Below, one piece after another: positions 25,145 to 32,704 of a stretch of DNA of 36,885 bases. The position numbers and the translations under genes were made by a program. Numbering within the stretch: the first letter of the stretch is position 1; every line of letters starts with the position of its first letter. The notes under the pieces were generated by a model. It was given only the letters and a program-made list of their open reading frames with translations, was not told where the DNA came from and did no database searches. Source of the DNA: an uncultured Oscillospiraceae bacterium (GTDB lineage: Bacteria; Bacillota; Clostridia; Oscillospirales; Oscillospiraceae); NCBI GenBank assembly GCA_904420145.1, contig CAJFUI010000143.1, forward strand, positions 1-36,885, in the 5' to 3' direction.

Positions 25145-25195
25145 AGTTTCCCTCCCTCAACAAATATCCAAAATAAATCTGACAACACAACAGGT

Positions 25196-25245
25196 GAGTT
25201 TTCCCTGTGTTCACTACAGGGAAAACTCAGCGGGGCACCCCGCTG
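25196..25245 (-). promoter_or_regulatory. Two adjacent perfect hairpins in the cstA leader
   Basis: A 13-bp stem (GAGTTTTCCCTGT at 25196-25208 with 25216-25228) adjoins an 8-bp stem (CAGCGGGG at 25228-25235 with 25238-25245). They lie between the predicted transcription start and the cstA start codon. No T-run follows on the minus strand. They may mediate leader control or mRNA stability. Confidence 0.5.
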
Positions 25246-25255
25246 AACTGCGGCC

Positions 25256-25283
25256 ATTATATTACTTTTTTGACCAGATGCAA
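25256..25283 (-). promoter_or_regulatory. Promoter of cstA
   Basis: On the minus strand a perfect -10 TATAAT (25256-25261) has TTGCAT (25278-25283) 16 nt upstream. The -35 is weak, suggesting help from an activator, as expected for a starvation gene. Confidence 0.55.
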
Positions 25284-25381
25284 GGCTTTTTCTCCCATTG
25301 TTCCATATTTTGTAGATCTGCCCAATAAATTCGCACTTCTCCATGTTCTTTTTAACAAATTCTTAACGCCGCTATTTTTAG

Positions 25382-25415
25382 AAAAACGATGCCGCCGATT
25401 TTTTCGGCGGCATCG
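25382..25415 (-). terminator. Terminator at the end of the prophage gene run
   Basis: A perfect 12-bp stem (CGATGCCGCCGA at 25387-25398 with 25404-25415) is followed on the minus strand by TTTTT. It lies just past the last small phage-strand frame. Confidence 0.85.
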
Positions 25416-25434
25416 CTGCATCATGGTTATTTTT

Positions 25435-25566
25435 TTATCTAATTATGCATGTTTCAGCTCTGTTCTGGCAGCATGCTGTATGGCGTGCAGTTTTCATAGA
25501 GTCGGGCACTGCGATGGAGGCAGTTGACTGGTTCCTCCCGGGCCTCGGCTCTGTGTTATCCGCCAT
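25435..25566 (-). CDS. Short frame after the last tail gene (possible remnant)
   Basis: This frame encodes 43 residues, beginning MADNTEPRPGRN, and starts one base after the stop of the YmfQ-like gene. It has no strong ribosome-binding site but could be read by coupling. It contains two adjacent cysteines and no recognisable domain. It occupies the place where tail fibre, holin and lysin genes usually begin, so it could be a remnant left by a deletion, or a genuine small protein. Confidence 0.3.
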   Translation of the reverse strand: MADNTEPRPGRNQSTASIAVPDSMKTARHTACCQNRAETCIIR

Positions 25567-25567
25567 G

Positions 25568-26134
25568 TCACACTGCCAGCTCGAAGGTGTGCCATGTGTA
25601 CTCCATCGCATGGACAACGGCCCACGTGAGCTGCCGCTCCTCACACTCCGCCCAAGTAATATAGCGGAAGTAGAATTCCGTCTCCAGATGGCATGGAATC
25701 AGATCCAATATAATTTTTTCGATCTGTTCGAATCCCTCCGGAATCCCCGCCACATCGGGAAAGGTGACCCGAATGTGCCCGTATTCCTCCGTCTCATGGG
25801 CCTCCGCCAGAATACCGCAGCCGCGGATGGTCCGGTTGATATCCGCCAGGGTAAAGCTGTCGCCGCTGACCTGCAGCAGAGAGAGGAGGGCTTCGCGGCG
25901 CAGCGCCACGCCGTAATCCACCGGACGGCGGGCAAATAAGCTCTCCCGCCGCGCCAGCCCATCCTCCTCCGCTGTGGCAATCAGGGCCTCCCGCTCCGTC
26001 CAATCCAAACGCCCGGCACAGCTGTCCAGCGCCGTCCCCGCCGCGTCCAGCTCGCTGCCGCTGTAGCTGCCCTCAGCGAGCTCATAGACGCCGAGAGGGC
26101 GCAGCAGGGCGCGCAGATAGTCGCCGTATCCCAT
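25568..26134 (-). CDS. YmfQ/XkdU-like tail protein
   Basis: This 188-aa protein resembles the DUF2313/YmfQ tail proteins that follow baseplate J in Mu-like and PBSX-like phages and help attach the tail fibre. Evidence is the position, size, and the pattern of an N-terminal helical half (DYLRALLRPLGVYEL) with a C-terminal beta-rich half ending in ETEFYFRYITWAECE. It starts 3 nt after the baseplate J stop codon. GGAGG is about 10 nt upstream of the ATG. Confidence 0.75.
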   Translation of the reverse strand: MGYGDYLRALLRPLGVYELAEGSYSGSELDAAGTALDSCAGRLDWTEREALIATAEEDGLARRESLFARRPVDYGVALRREALLSLLQVSGDSFTLADINRTIRGCGILAEAHETEEYGHIRVTFPDVAGIPEGFEQIEKIILDLIPCHLETEFYFRYITWAECEERQLTWAVVHAMEYTWHTFELAV

Positions 26135-26137
26135 ATC

Positions 26138-27190
26138 TTATGCCCCTCCGATCTGCGCTGTCCCCAGCACCGGCAGCTTGCCCACCTCCGCCGCCACATC
26201 CGCCGCTGGGGCTGTAAAGGCGTAGTTGGCCACGCTGTCCAAGTGGTAGATCACATCGCCCAGCGCCGCTAAGGTAACGCCCTTTCCAAGGAGGCGGCCG
26301 GTAAAGTAGGCCTCCAGCGCCGCCTCCGCCTCTGCGGCGGCCTGCGCAGCCTCATACCCTTCCGCCGCCGTCAGGGACAGGGTGATGTTTACCTGCTGCG
26401 TCTGGGGAGCTAAAACCTGCAGATCCACGGCAATCTCCCGCTTCTCCTGCAGATAGTCCTCGATTTCCTCCACCAGCTCCTCATCCGGTACGCCGGCGGC
26501 GGTGGCTATATAGATGTCCACCGTGCCCACCCCTCTGGCCCGCCCCACCGCCGCAGCGGCCACCACGCCGGGGAAGGCCATGGCCTCCTGCTCATAAAAG
26601 GCGGCATTGGCCCCGTTGGGCAGGCGGCGGTAGCTGTCGAGGATCCGTTCCCGCAGGGACTCGTCGCTCTCCTCATCCATTCCGCCGGTAAAGGCCTCCG
26701 GGTTGCTGCACCGGGCAATTCCCGCCGGCGGCACCGCCATCGAGACAATCAGCCCCGCTCCCATATTGCCCCCGCTGCCCGGCTCCGCCGCCTGTGCCGA
26801 CACGTCCACCTGCAGCGTTCCGGCGGAGAGCACCGCTGCCTCTGTAGTGGCATACCGGATACCGCCGGCGGTCATGCAGACGGTCCCGCTGGGGATCTCC
26901 AGATCCTGCTCCACCGCCTCATTCACATAGAAACGCAGCTTCCCCTCCGCCGGAGTGGCGGCGCTGCGCACCAGCCCCCGGGTCTCCCCGTGATAGTCTA
27001 AATAGAGCCCCTCCGCCGTCTGGGGAAAGCTCTGGGCCATGACCCAGTCCGCTTGGGCGTAGAGGGCCTGCACCTGAGCCGCCATAGCGTACAGCCGCAC
27101 GGAGAGGTCACAGGCGTCATTGGGGAGATAGCCGGACCGCTGGGCAAACACCTCCAGCATCTCCTGATAGATTTCATCCACTGTTTTCAT
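26138..27190 (-). CDS. Baseplate J-like protein (XkdT type)
   Basis: This 350-aa protein forms the outer wedge of the contractile-tail baseplate. Typical features are the N-terminal DEIYQEMLEVFAQRSGY helix, the YLDYHGETRGLVRSAATPAEG segment, and the conserved EESDESLRERILDSYR motif in the middle, followed by a region that usually reads PGV with repeated beta strands. GAGGAG precedes the ATG. It lies between gp25-like and YmfQ-like genes in the standard order. Confidence 0.92.
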   Translation of the reverse strand: MKTVDEIYQEMLEVFAQRSGYLPNDACDLSVRLYAMAAQVQALYAQADWVMAQSFPQTAEGLYLDYHGETRGLVRSAATPAEGKLRFYVNEAVEQDLEIPSGTVCMTAGGIRYATTEAAVLSAGTLQVDVSAQAAEPGSGGNMGAGLIVSMAVPPAGIARCSNPEAFTGGMDEESDESLRERILDSYRRLPNGANAAFYEQEAMAFPGVVAAAAVGRARGVGTVDIYIATAAGVPDEELVEEIEDYLQEKREIAVDLQVLAPQTQQVNITLSLTAAEGYEAAQAAAEAEAALEAYFTGRLLGKGVTLAALGDVIYHLDSVANYAFTAPAADVAAEVGKLPVLGTAQIGGA

Positions 27191-27200
27191 ATTTTTCTCC

Positions 27201-27545
27201 TCAAACCATCAGCAGCACCTGCAGCTGTTCCCCCTCATAGGACAGCTCCACCTCCACGGCGATTCTGCCCGCCTCCGCCGGCTGCAGGGCCACGGACTCC
27301 ACCGTCACGGCCTCCTCCGTCAGCGCCTCAGCCACATACTGCCGGGCCGCGGAGAGCCGCCTTGTACTGTTTTCTTTGCCCAGCTGATAGAGATTGCTCC
27401 CCAGCTCCGGTAGCAGCGGAAAGCTCCCCCGTCTGGCGCACAGCCGGAACAGCACCCGCTGGAGCAGGGCCTCCGCCCCCTCAAGGCACACGAATCCGCC
27501 GCTGCCGTCGCTGACATAGTCACCCGCTTGCATCCATAGCTCCAT
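27201..27545 (-). CDS. gp25/XkdS-like baseplate wedge protein
   Basis: This 114-aa protein starts at the ATG 6 nt after AGGAGG; an upstream in-frame start overlaps the spike gene and has no ribosome site. The FPLLPELGSNLYQLGKE segment and a C-terminal VESVALQP plus VEVELSYEG strand pattern match gp25 / DUF2634 baseplate proteins, which start sheath polymerisation. Confidence 0.8.
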   Translation of the reverse strand: MELWMQAGDYVSDGSGGFVCLEGAEALLQRVLFRLCARRGSFPLLPELGSNLYQLGKENSTRRLSAARQYVAEALTEEAVTVESVALQPAEAGRIAVEVELSYEGEQLQVLLMV

Positions 27546-27555
27546 ACCGCCCCTC

Positions 27556-27951
27556 CTATATGCTCTCGCCTGTGCCGGATTCATAGGCGACGCCGTTGAT
27601 ATAGACCTGTCCATTCAAGTCAATGCGCCCGTTGTTGTGCAGCACAATGGACGCACCGTCGCTGAAGAGGCAGATCTCCCCCGGCGACATGCCGGCGGCG
27701 GAGCGCATCGGCGCGGCGGCCGCCACACAGCCCTCGCTCCGGCCGCTGCCCCCCTTAATCACCAGAACAGTGTCCCCCGCCTTGGGAAGCCAGAGCAATC
27801 CCCCCGGTCCGTAGATGGGGAGGTTTCGCTCCTCCCCTTGGGTCATCACCGCCGCGCTGTCCCCGCCAATGGTGGTCACGCCCATTTCTGCGCCGGCGCT
27901 CTCCTCATAGTTCTGCTGGGCCGCTTGTGCCAGTCGCTCTCCAATCCACAT
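27556..27951 (-). CDS. Baseplate spike (gpV/gp45-like) protein
   Basis: This 131-aa protein has the OB-fold-like segment of phage baseplate assembly protein V (LPIYGPGGLLWLPKAGDTVLV), followed by glycine-rich beta repeats (ICLFSDGASIVLHNNGRIDLNG) that look like the trimeric spike helix. It should puncture the cell envelope. It is short, suggesting a small spike. It sits directly after the hub gene. Confidence 0.75.
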   Translation of the reverse strand: MWIGERLAQAAQQNYEESAGAEMGVTTIGGDSAAVMTQGEERNLPIYGPGGLLWLPKAGDTVLVIKGGSGRSEGCVAAAAPMRSAAGMSPGEICLFSDGASIVLHNNGRIDLNGQVYINGVAYESGTGESI

Positions 27952-27953
27952 GT

Positions 27954-28895
27954 CTATTTTCTCTCCTCCATCACAACCGTGGTTACTGTGCCGGAGGCAT
28001 CCCCGGCGCTCTCCGCTTCCACCACGTCATAGGTCCCTTGCAGCTCCAAAGGAGGATAGGTCAGCTGGATCACGTCCCCCGGCTCACTCCGAAAGGCGCC
28101 GGGAAGCCGGAGCTCCACCTGCCGTGTGCCGGCCTGGGACTGCTGGATCTGGTACTCTCCGGTATAGCGCATGCTCTCGCTGGTGCTCCGCCCCGGCATA
28201 TACAACACCTGCCGGCGGCACCCGCCGCGATTGGCAAACGCCTCGTTGACTACCCGCCTGCTCAGCCCCGTAGTTTTGTCCTTCACCAGCACCTCCGAGA
28301 GCACACCATACCGCTTCTCCCGCAGGGTGCAGCTGAGCACCTCTCCCCCTTCGACATCAAATGTCTGCCCGCTGCCAGCCATGGGCGCCGCCACCAGCTC
28401 CCCCAGCGCCGTCATATAGGGAGTAAAGCCGCCGGCAAGGCGGGTAAAGGCGCTCACCGCGTTCCACTGGCTGCTGCCGCTGCGCACCTGATAGGCCGCC
28501 GTCCCGACAGGATGCTCCGTCCTCCTGCAGTTGATCCCATAGGGGGCCACATGGCACCGCAGGATCTCCTCAAGGGTGGCCCGCTGGTAGACGGCCGCCT
28601 CCGCCTCGTTGTCTAAGAGCAGCGCCGCCATCCCCCGACCGCTGACGTGGAGAAGAAGGCCTTCTTCCCCAGCTGAGACCGCATAGTCGTCCACTACTCC
28701 TATTAAAACTGCCTGCTCCCCCTCATAGGCCGCAAAGCGGTTGGCCTGGGGCAGCACCTCCGGCAGTTTTCCGTCGTAGAGGCAGGTGGCCTCCAGTTCG
28801 TCGCAGGGGACCGATCCCGTGCGCAGAATCCGCCAGCTCAGGGTAACAGGCAGCTCATAGCTTCTCCCGTCCCATGTCAACAACCGAACGGTCAT
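27954..28895 (-). CDS. XkdQ-like baseplate hub protein
   Basis: This 313-aa protein overlaps the LysM gene stop by ATGA, which decides the start. It resembles XkdQ/gp27-like hub proteins: N-terminal beta-rich domain with WRILRTGSVPCDELEATC, a central LEEILRCHVAPYGI segment, and a C-terminal PGDVIQLTYPPLELQGTYDVVEAES strand region. It links the tail tube to the spike. Confidence 0.82.
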   Translation of the reverse strand: MTVRLLTWDGRSYELPVTLSWRILRTGSVPCDELEATCLYDGKLPEVLPQANRFAAYEGEQAVLIGVVDDYAVSAGEEGLLLHVSGRGMAALLLDNEAEAAVYQRATLEEILRCHVAPYGINCRRTEHPVGTAAYQVRSGSSQWNAVSAFTRLAGGFTPYMTALGELVAAPMAGSGQTFDVEGGEVLSCTLREKRYGVLSEVLVKDKTTGLSRRVVNEAFANRGGCRRQVLYMPGRSTSESMRYTGEYQIQQSQAGTRQVELRLPGAFRSEPGDVIQLTYPPLELQGTYDVVEAESAGDASGTVTTVVMEERK

Positions 28896-29452
28896 CGGGG
28901 AATCACCACCTGCTGGCCCACCTGGATCAGGTTGGGATTCTTGATGCCGGGATTTGCAGCCAGCAAAGCCTGCAGCGTCACCCCGTAGCGCCCCGCGATG
29001 CCCCAGAGGGTGTCCCCCTGCGCCACTGTGTGGGCGCTCTGGGCGGCGGAGGCTGTCTGGGCGGTCTCCGTGCCCAGCCGCCGCAGCCCTGTACGGACAC
29101 CGGGGAAGCTCTCCTGAAAGGCAAACTGATAGCGCACATAGTCCGGCAGAGGCTCCTGCACCAGCTCCAGCTCGGTGAAATAGGCGCTGGCCGTCTGCCA
29201 CACGGGGTGGACCAGCACGCCGGGCCCCTCCTCATAGAAGAGGGTAGCCAGCGCCTTGAACTCGTCGTAGGCCCCCTCCCCGGCAAACTCGCCCTCTCCC
29301 CGCAGCACCCGGCACCCGAGGCCCAGATCCTGCATATGGTAGCGGCCAAAGGGGATCTTATGCACCGCCAGCTTCCGCTCAAAGCGGATGGAATAGGTCC
29401 GGGGATTGTGTGGCCATGTGTAGGTCTTATACCGCATCGGCTCCAGCCGCAT
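28892..29452 (-). CDS. LysM-containing tail protein (XkdP-like)
   Basis: This 186-aa protein has an N-terminal domain of about 120 residues typical of XkdP (phage tail assembly, next to the hub) and a C-terminal LysM domain (about 140-186: HTVAQGDTLWGIAGRYGVTL through NPNLIQVGQQVVIPR) that can bind peptidoglycan. GGAGG is 7 nt before the ATG. In PBSX this gene follows the tape-measure gene; here no tape measure is present. Confidence 0.9.
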   Translation of the reverse strand: MRLEPMRYKTYTWPHNPRTYSIRFERKLAVHKIPFGRYHMQDLGLGCRVLRGEGEFAGEGAYDEFKALATLFYEEGPGVLVHPVWQTASAYFTELELVQEPLPDYVRYQFAFQESFPGVRTGLRRLGTETAQTASAAQSAHTVAQGDTLWGIAGRYGVTLQALLAANPGIKNPNLIQVGQQVVIPR

Positions 29453-29466
29453 GCACGTTCCTCCTC

Positions 29467-29964
29467 TCAGTATAGGGGAAATCCCCCGTCATACCGGCGG
29501 CTGTCCCGCTCCCACCTTTGGGCAAGGGAGGCCGGCGTAGGCAGCTCGCCATGGAGCTCAGCCACCCTTTGGCTCTCCACGCTTCTCCGGAGAGAACCGC
29601 TCCCCGGCAGCTCCACCGCATAGGAGGCGGGCTCCGGAGCGGAGAGGCGGCTGCCCACCTCTCCAGCCGCCCGCCGCACCGGCAAAGTGGTCTCCGGCTC
29701 CGCTGAAGGGATGACCTCCATACGCTCCGGCCAAGGCGGCTCCTCCCGGCGCCGCATCCCGGCCTCCCCGGCTTCTCTCTCTGTCTGCGCCTGCCGCAGC
29801 CGCTCAAAGACCTCTTCCCGAAAGGCGCCGTTTTCTCCGGACTGTACCGCTTCCGCCGCCTCTCCCCCTTGGGAGCCTGCGCCGCCGGGCCGGGCAAGGC
29901 CGAGGAGGGCCTCCGCCGCCTGCCACAGCCCCTCAGCCGGCAGGCGGAGGATCACCTCGATCAT
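29467..29964 (-). CDS. Unrecognised 165-aa protein in the tape-measure position
   Basis: I do not recognise this protein. The start at this ATG is supported by GGAGG 5 nt upstream; earlier in-frame starts overlap the tube gene. Residues 1-30 are hydrophobic/amphipathic (MIEVILRLPAEGLWQAAEAL), 30-110 are rich in Gly, Glu, Arg and Ala, and the C-terminal 45 residues contain SLAQRWERDSRRYDGGFPLY. It has no long coiled coil and no transmembrane run. In related phages this place holds the tail-assembly chaperone and the tape-measure protein. It might be a chaperone, an assembly factor or a very short tape measure. Confidence 0.6.
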   Translation of the reverse strand: MIEVILRLPAEGLWQAAEALLGLARPGGAGSQGGEAAEAVQSGENGAFREEVFERLRQAQTEREAGEAGMRRREEPPWPERMEVIPSAEPETTLPVRRAAGEVGSRLSAPEPASYAVELPGSGSLRRSVESQRVAELHGELPTPASLAQRWERDSRRYDGGFPLY

Positions 29965-29975
29965 TCTCTCCTCCA

Positions 29976-30368
29976 TCACGCCTGCACTTCCATGCGCTTG
30001 CGTGCCACCACGGATACCTTCTCCGCCACCATGGCCCCCAGCTTGCCCTCCTCAGCGATGGCGCTCCAGTTGCAGCCGCTGTAGATCACCTTCCGGTCAG
30101 GCTTGCAGATCACAAGGGAGAAATCCGCCATGGCGTAGAAGTCGATGCCGTCGCTGATGGCGTCGTCGGTGGCGTAGAGCCTTGTCAGCTCCAGAAGGTA
30201 CTGGCACTGCCCGCCGATGGTGGCCACCGGCTCCTCCTCGCCGAATGCCTCCACGATCTGGCTGGCCTTGGAGGCCCTGGCGGTGTAGCTCTGCACCACC
30301 GCCACCTTCCGCCCATCCAGCTCCAGGTAGATGTCGCGGCTGGTGGGAAATCCTTTCACACTTGCCAT
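29976..30368 (-). CDS. Tail tube (core) protein, XkdM-like
   Basis: This 130-aa protein forms the inner tube of the contractile tail. Size and the pattern MASVKGFPTSRDIYLELDG, with a later VATIGGQCQYLLELTRL segment and a basic C-terminus, match XkdM-like tube proteins. AGGAGG precedes the ATG. It follows the sheath gene. Confidence 0.88.
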   Translation of the reverse strand: MASVKGFPTSRDIYLELDGRKVAVVQSYTARASKASQIVEAFGEEEPVATIGGQCQYLLELTRLYATDDAISDGIDFYAMADFSLVICKPDRKVIYSGCNWSAIAEEGKLGAMVAEKVSVVARKRMEVQA

Positions 30369-30380
30369 GCTCGCTCCTCC

Positions 30381-31439
30381 TTACACCGTAATGTGGGCAG
30401 TCAGATAGATCTGGTTCAATCCATGGGCCACGGCGAAGCTAAACTCCACCACGCAGATGGTGGGATCGGTGCTGTCCACCTCCACTGTCACATCCCCATA
30501 GCTGTCAATGATCTCCGCCGCCGCCTTATTTTCCAGCTCCACAATTACCTGGGAGCGGATGGCGCCTCTGGTCTGGGCCGAGTTCTTTTTTCGGGAGAAA
30601 CGGCTGCGCAGGGCGTTTCGCACCGTGGGGATCACGTCGTCCACGATTAAAATTGTGGTCAGCTCCCGCCAAGTGCTGTCGGCCACGCCTCCCGTTTTTG
30701 TCCGGGTGGTGATGCCCCGCACCGCCGACACCTCGCCGCCCACCGCCTCCAGCGGCGTCACACCGCCGCGGACTAAGAGGTCAATGTCGTTGTCACTGTA
30801 GCGCTGGGCGACGCCGCCAAGGCCTTGGAGCACCGCTCCGTTGATGGGCACCGCTGGGTCGCTCGACACGGCGATCACCCCGGCCAGCGCCGCGGCGCCG
30901 AAGACGCCGCCAAGGCTGGAGCCGTCCTCGCTCAGCACATCTCCGCCCACCAGCACCATCCGCTCACTGTTGAGCTCCTCGGCCCGCTCCACCAGCTCCG
31001 CTACGCTCTCTCCGCTGCTGCCCACCACACCGATACGCTCCCGCCGGGCGGCGGAGGCCGCCTCAAGACTGGTCCGCAGCAGCTGCTGCACCGTCAGCAG
31101 CGCGCTGTCGCAGACCACAACCTGCACATCCTCCTCCATGGCCAACGCGTCAAAGGCGTCGCCATAGTGGTCGGTATCCGCCGTGCGTACCGCCTTGACC
31201 GTGGTCGCTCCGTTGCGGAAAAGGAGCTTGAGAATGGTCTCCATTCCGGCTGTGTCGCCGTCCGTGCCGAAGGCGGTCACCCCCGCCTCATAGCTGGTCA
31301 CCGTCTCCACCTGGCCGCTGGTTCCCTTTGTCGCCAGCGCCGCAACGCCGATTACCTTTCCGCCGCTGCCCCGGCGCACCACCGAGGAGGCGTCGTAGAA
31401 GGAATACACCCCTGGCCGCTCATGTATGATCGTGCTCAA
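30381..31439 (-). CDS. Tail sheath protein, XkdK-like
   Basis: This 352-aa protein is the contractile sheath subunit. The N-terminal IIHERPGVYSFYD, the central VAVSSDPAVPINGAVLQGLGG and the C-terminal LTTILIVDDVIPTVRNALRSRF and HGLNQIYLTAHI segments are typical of sheath proteins. It starts with TTG, with AAGGAG 9 nt upstream, and overlaps the preceding gene by 20 nt. Confidence 0.94.
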   Translation of the reverse strand: MSTIIHERPGVYSFYDASSVVRRGSGGKVIGVAALATKGTSGQVETVTSYEAGVTAFGTDGDTAGMETILKLLFRNGATTVKAVRTADTDHYGDAFDALAMEEDVQVVVCDSALLTVQQLLRTSLEAASAARRERIGVVGSSGESVAELVERAEELNSERMVLVGGDVLSEDGSSLGGVFGAAALAGVIAVSSDPAVPINGAVLQGLGGVAQRYSDNDIDLLVRGGVTPLEAVGGEVSAVRGITTRTKTGGVADSTWRELTTILIVDDVIPTVRNALRSRFSRKKNSAQTRGAIRSQVIVELENKAAAEIIDSYGDVTVEVDSTDPTICVVEFSFAVAHGLNQIYLTAHITV

Positions 31440-31938
31440 GCAAAGGCACTCCTTTCAATCTGAAACTTAGCAGCAGCCCCGTCTCCTCCTGCACCACCGC
31501 TACAAAGCTGGCGCTGCAGCGCAGGCTGCCCTGCTGCAAAAACATCCCTGTGTCTCTATCGACTCCCGCCTCGCCCCAGTCCATCTCCCCCACCTGAAGC
31601 CCGGCGGGCGCTGTCGCTGTCAACAGGTCGTGGGCCGCCTCCAAGGCCTCACCGCAGCCCTTTGCGCCCACCGACCGAGGGGCGTAGGCGTACAAAACGA
31701 TGGTCAGCTCTGCCCGGCGGCCATATTGCTCCTGATAGGAGGCGGTCTTCTCATCGTAGCGCTCCCCTAAATAGCTGTCAAAGCCGGCGGGGGCGGTGCC
31801 GCAGCTGCGCACCCCCACGGCGATGACCGTCTCCTCATAGGCTGCGGCCATCTCCCGGCTGTAGGCGGCCTCCGCCCGCAGTCCGCCCGCCTGCAGGCAC
31901 TGCACCACCGCCTGGCGCACGATTTCCACACCGCTCAT
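31420..31938 (-). CDS. Tail-terminator/neck protein (XkdJ-like position)
   Basis: This 172-aa protein lies between the head-tail joining protein and the sheath, where the tail-completion (XkdJ-like) protein is normally encoded. Its start overlaps the previous stop by ATGA. The beta-rich middle (AELTIVLYAYAPRS) and size fit that role, but sequence recognition is weak; position is the main evidence. Confidence 0.6.
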   Translation of the reverse strand: MSGVEIVRQAVVQCLQAGGLRAEAAYSREMAAAYEETVIAVGVRSCGTAPAGFDSYLGERYDEKTASYQEQYGRRAELTIVLYAYAPRSVGAKGCGEALEAAHDLLTATAPAGLQVGEMDWGEAGVDRDTGMFLQQGSLRCSASFVAVVQEETGLLLSFRLKGVPLLEHDHT

Positions 31939-32261
31939 ACCGCCGCCTCCCTATCCGGCAGCAGCACCGCCCGGCGGTAGATGACCTCCGTGCCGCCGTA
32001 GACAACCGCGCTCTCCCGCACCACAAGGGCCTTTCCGCCCCACTGCAATCGCTCTCCCCGCTCCAGCGGCCGGTCCGCCGGACCGATATACAGCCACTGC
32101 CGTTCATCCACATCGCCGATGGGCGTATAGGCCCGCTCCTCTGCGGACCGCTCCCGCAGCACCGGCTGGACAAAGGCGCGCCATGTCTGCTCCTCGCCGT
32201 CCACTGTCGCCGTCACAGTCTGGCCATATGCCTCCAAGATCCATGAAACCGTCTCTCTCAT
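31935..32261 (-). CDS. Head-tail joining protein (XkdI-like position)
   Basis: This 108-aa protein starts at the ATG overlapping the previous stop by ATGA; a longer frame further upstream is in the shadow of that gene. The segment RAFVQPVLRERSAEERAYTPIGDVDERQWLYIGP is beta-rich and resembles phage head-tail joining/minor capsid proteins. It joins the neck to the tail. Confidence 0.65.
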   Translation of the reverse strand: MRETVSWILEAYGQTVTATVDGEEQTWRAFVQPVLRERSAEERAYTPIGDVDERQWLYIGPADRPLERGERLQWGGKALVVRESAVVYGGTEVIYRRAVLLPDREAAV

Positions 32262-32611
32262 CCGCGCACCCCCAAAAAGGCAAAGCCGTCCTGTCCGCAG
32301 TAGGGGGCCAGCAGCCGCTTGGCCTGCTGGCGCAGCCGGCTGGCCGCCGCGTCGGTACCCTGCAGCGTCACCGACACATCCCCCGCGGCAAAGCGCTCCA
32401 CACCGCTGCCGCCGGTACGGCTGTCCAACAGGTCCGCGGCGGCCATGCACCCGGCCGCGCAGAGAAAGGACTCCCGGCAAATCTCCGGCAGCTTCTCCTC
32501 CTGCCGCAGAAGGGCTCCCTCCGCCGCCTGGCACAGCATCCGCAGCAGCGGCTCCTCCCCCTCCTTCACCGAGCAGAGCGCCGCGGCCACCGTATAGATC
32601 TCATCCACCAT
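32258..32611 (-). CDS. Head-tail connector (gp6/XkdH-like)
   Basis: This 117-aa mostly helical protein with N-terminal IYTVAAALCSVKEGEEPLLRML and the central LCAAGCMAAADLLDS segment resembles gp6-like connector/adaptor proteins that sit under the portal. The ATG has a purine-rich GGAGGGGAGAG site upstream. A 93-nt gap separates it from the capsid gene. Confidence 0.65.
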   Translation of the reverse strand: MVDEIYTVAAALCSVKEGEEPLLRMLCQAAEGALLRQEEKLPEICRESFLCAAGCMAAADLLDSRTGGSGVERFAAGDVSVTLQGTDAAASRLRQQAKRLLAPYCGQDGFAFLGVRG

Positions 32612-32704
32612 TCATCTCTCTCCCCTCCGGGCCCGGGACGGCGCCTGCCGGTCCGCCCCGGCCCCTTGCTCTCATTTTGCGCTGGGTCACGGAGCGGCGC
32701 CCGC

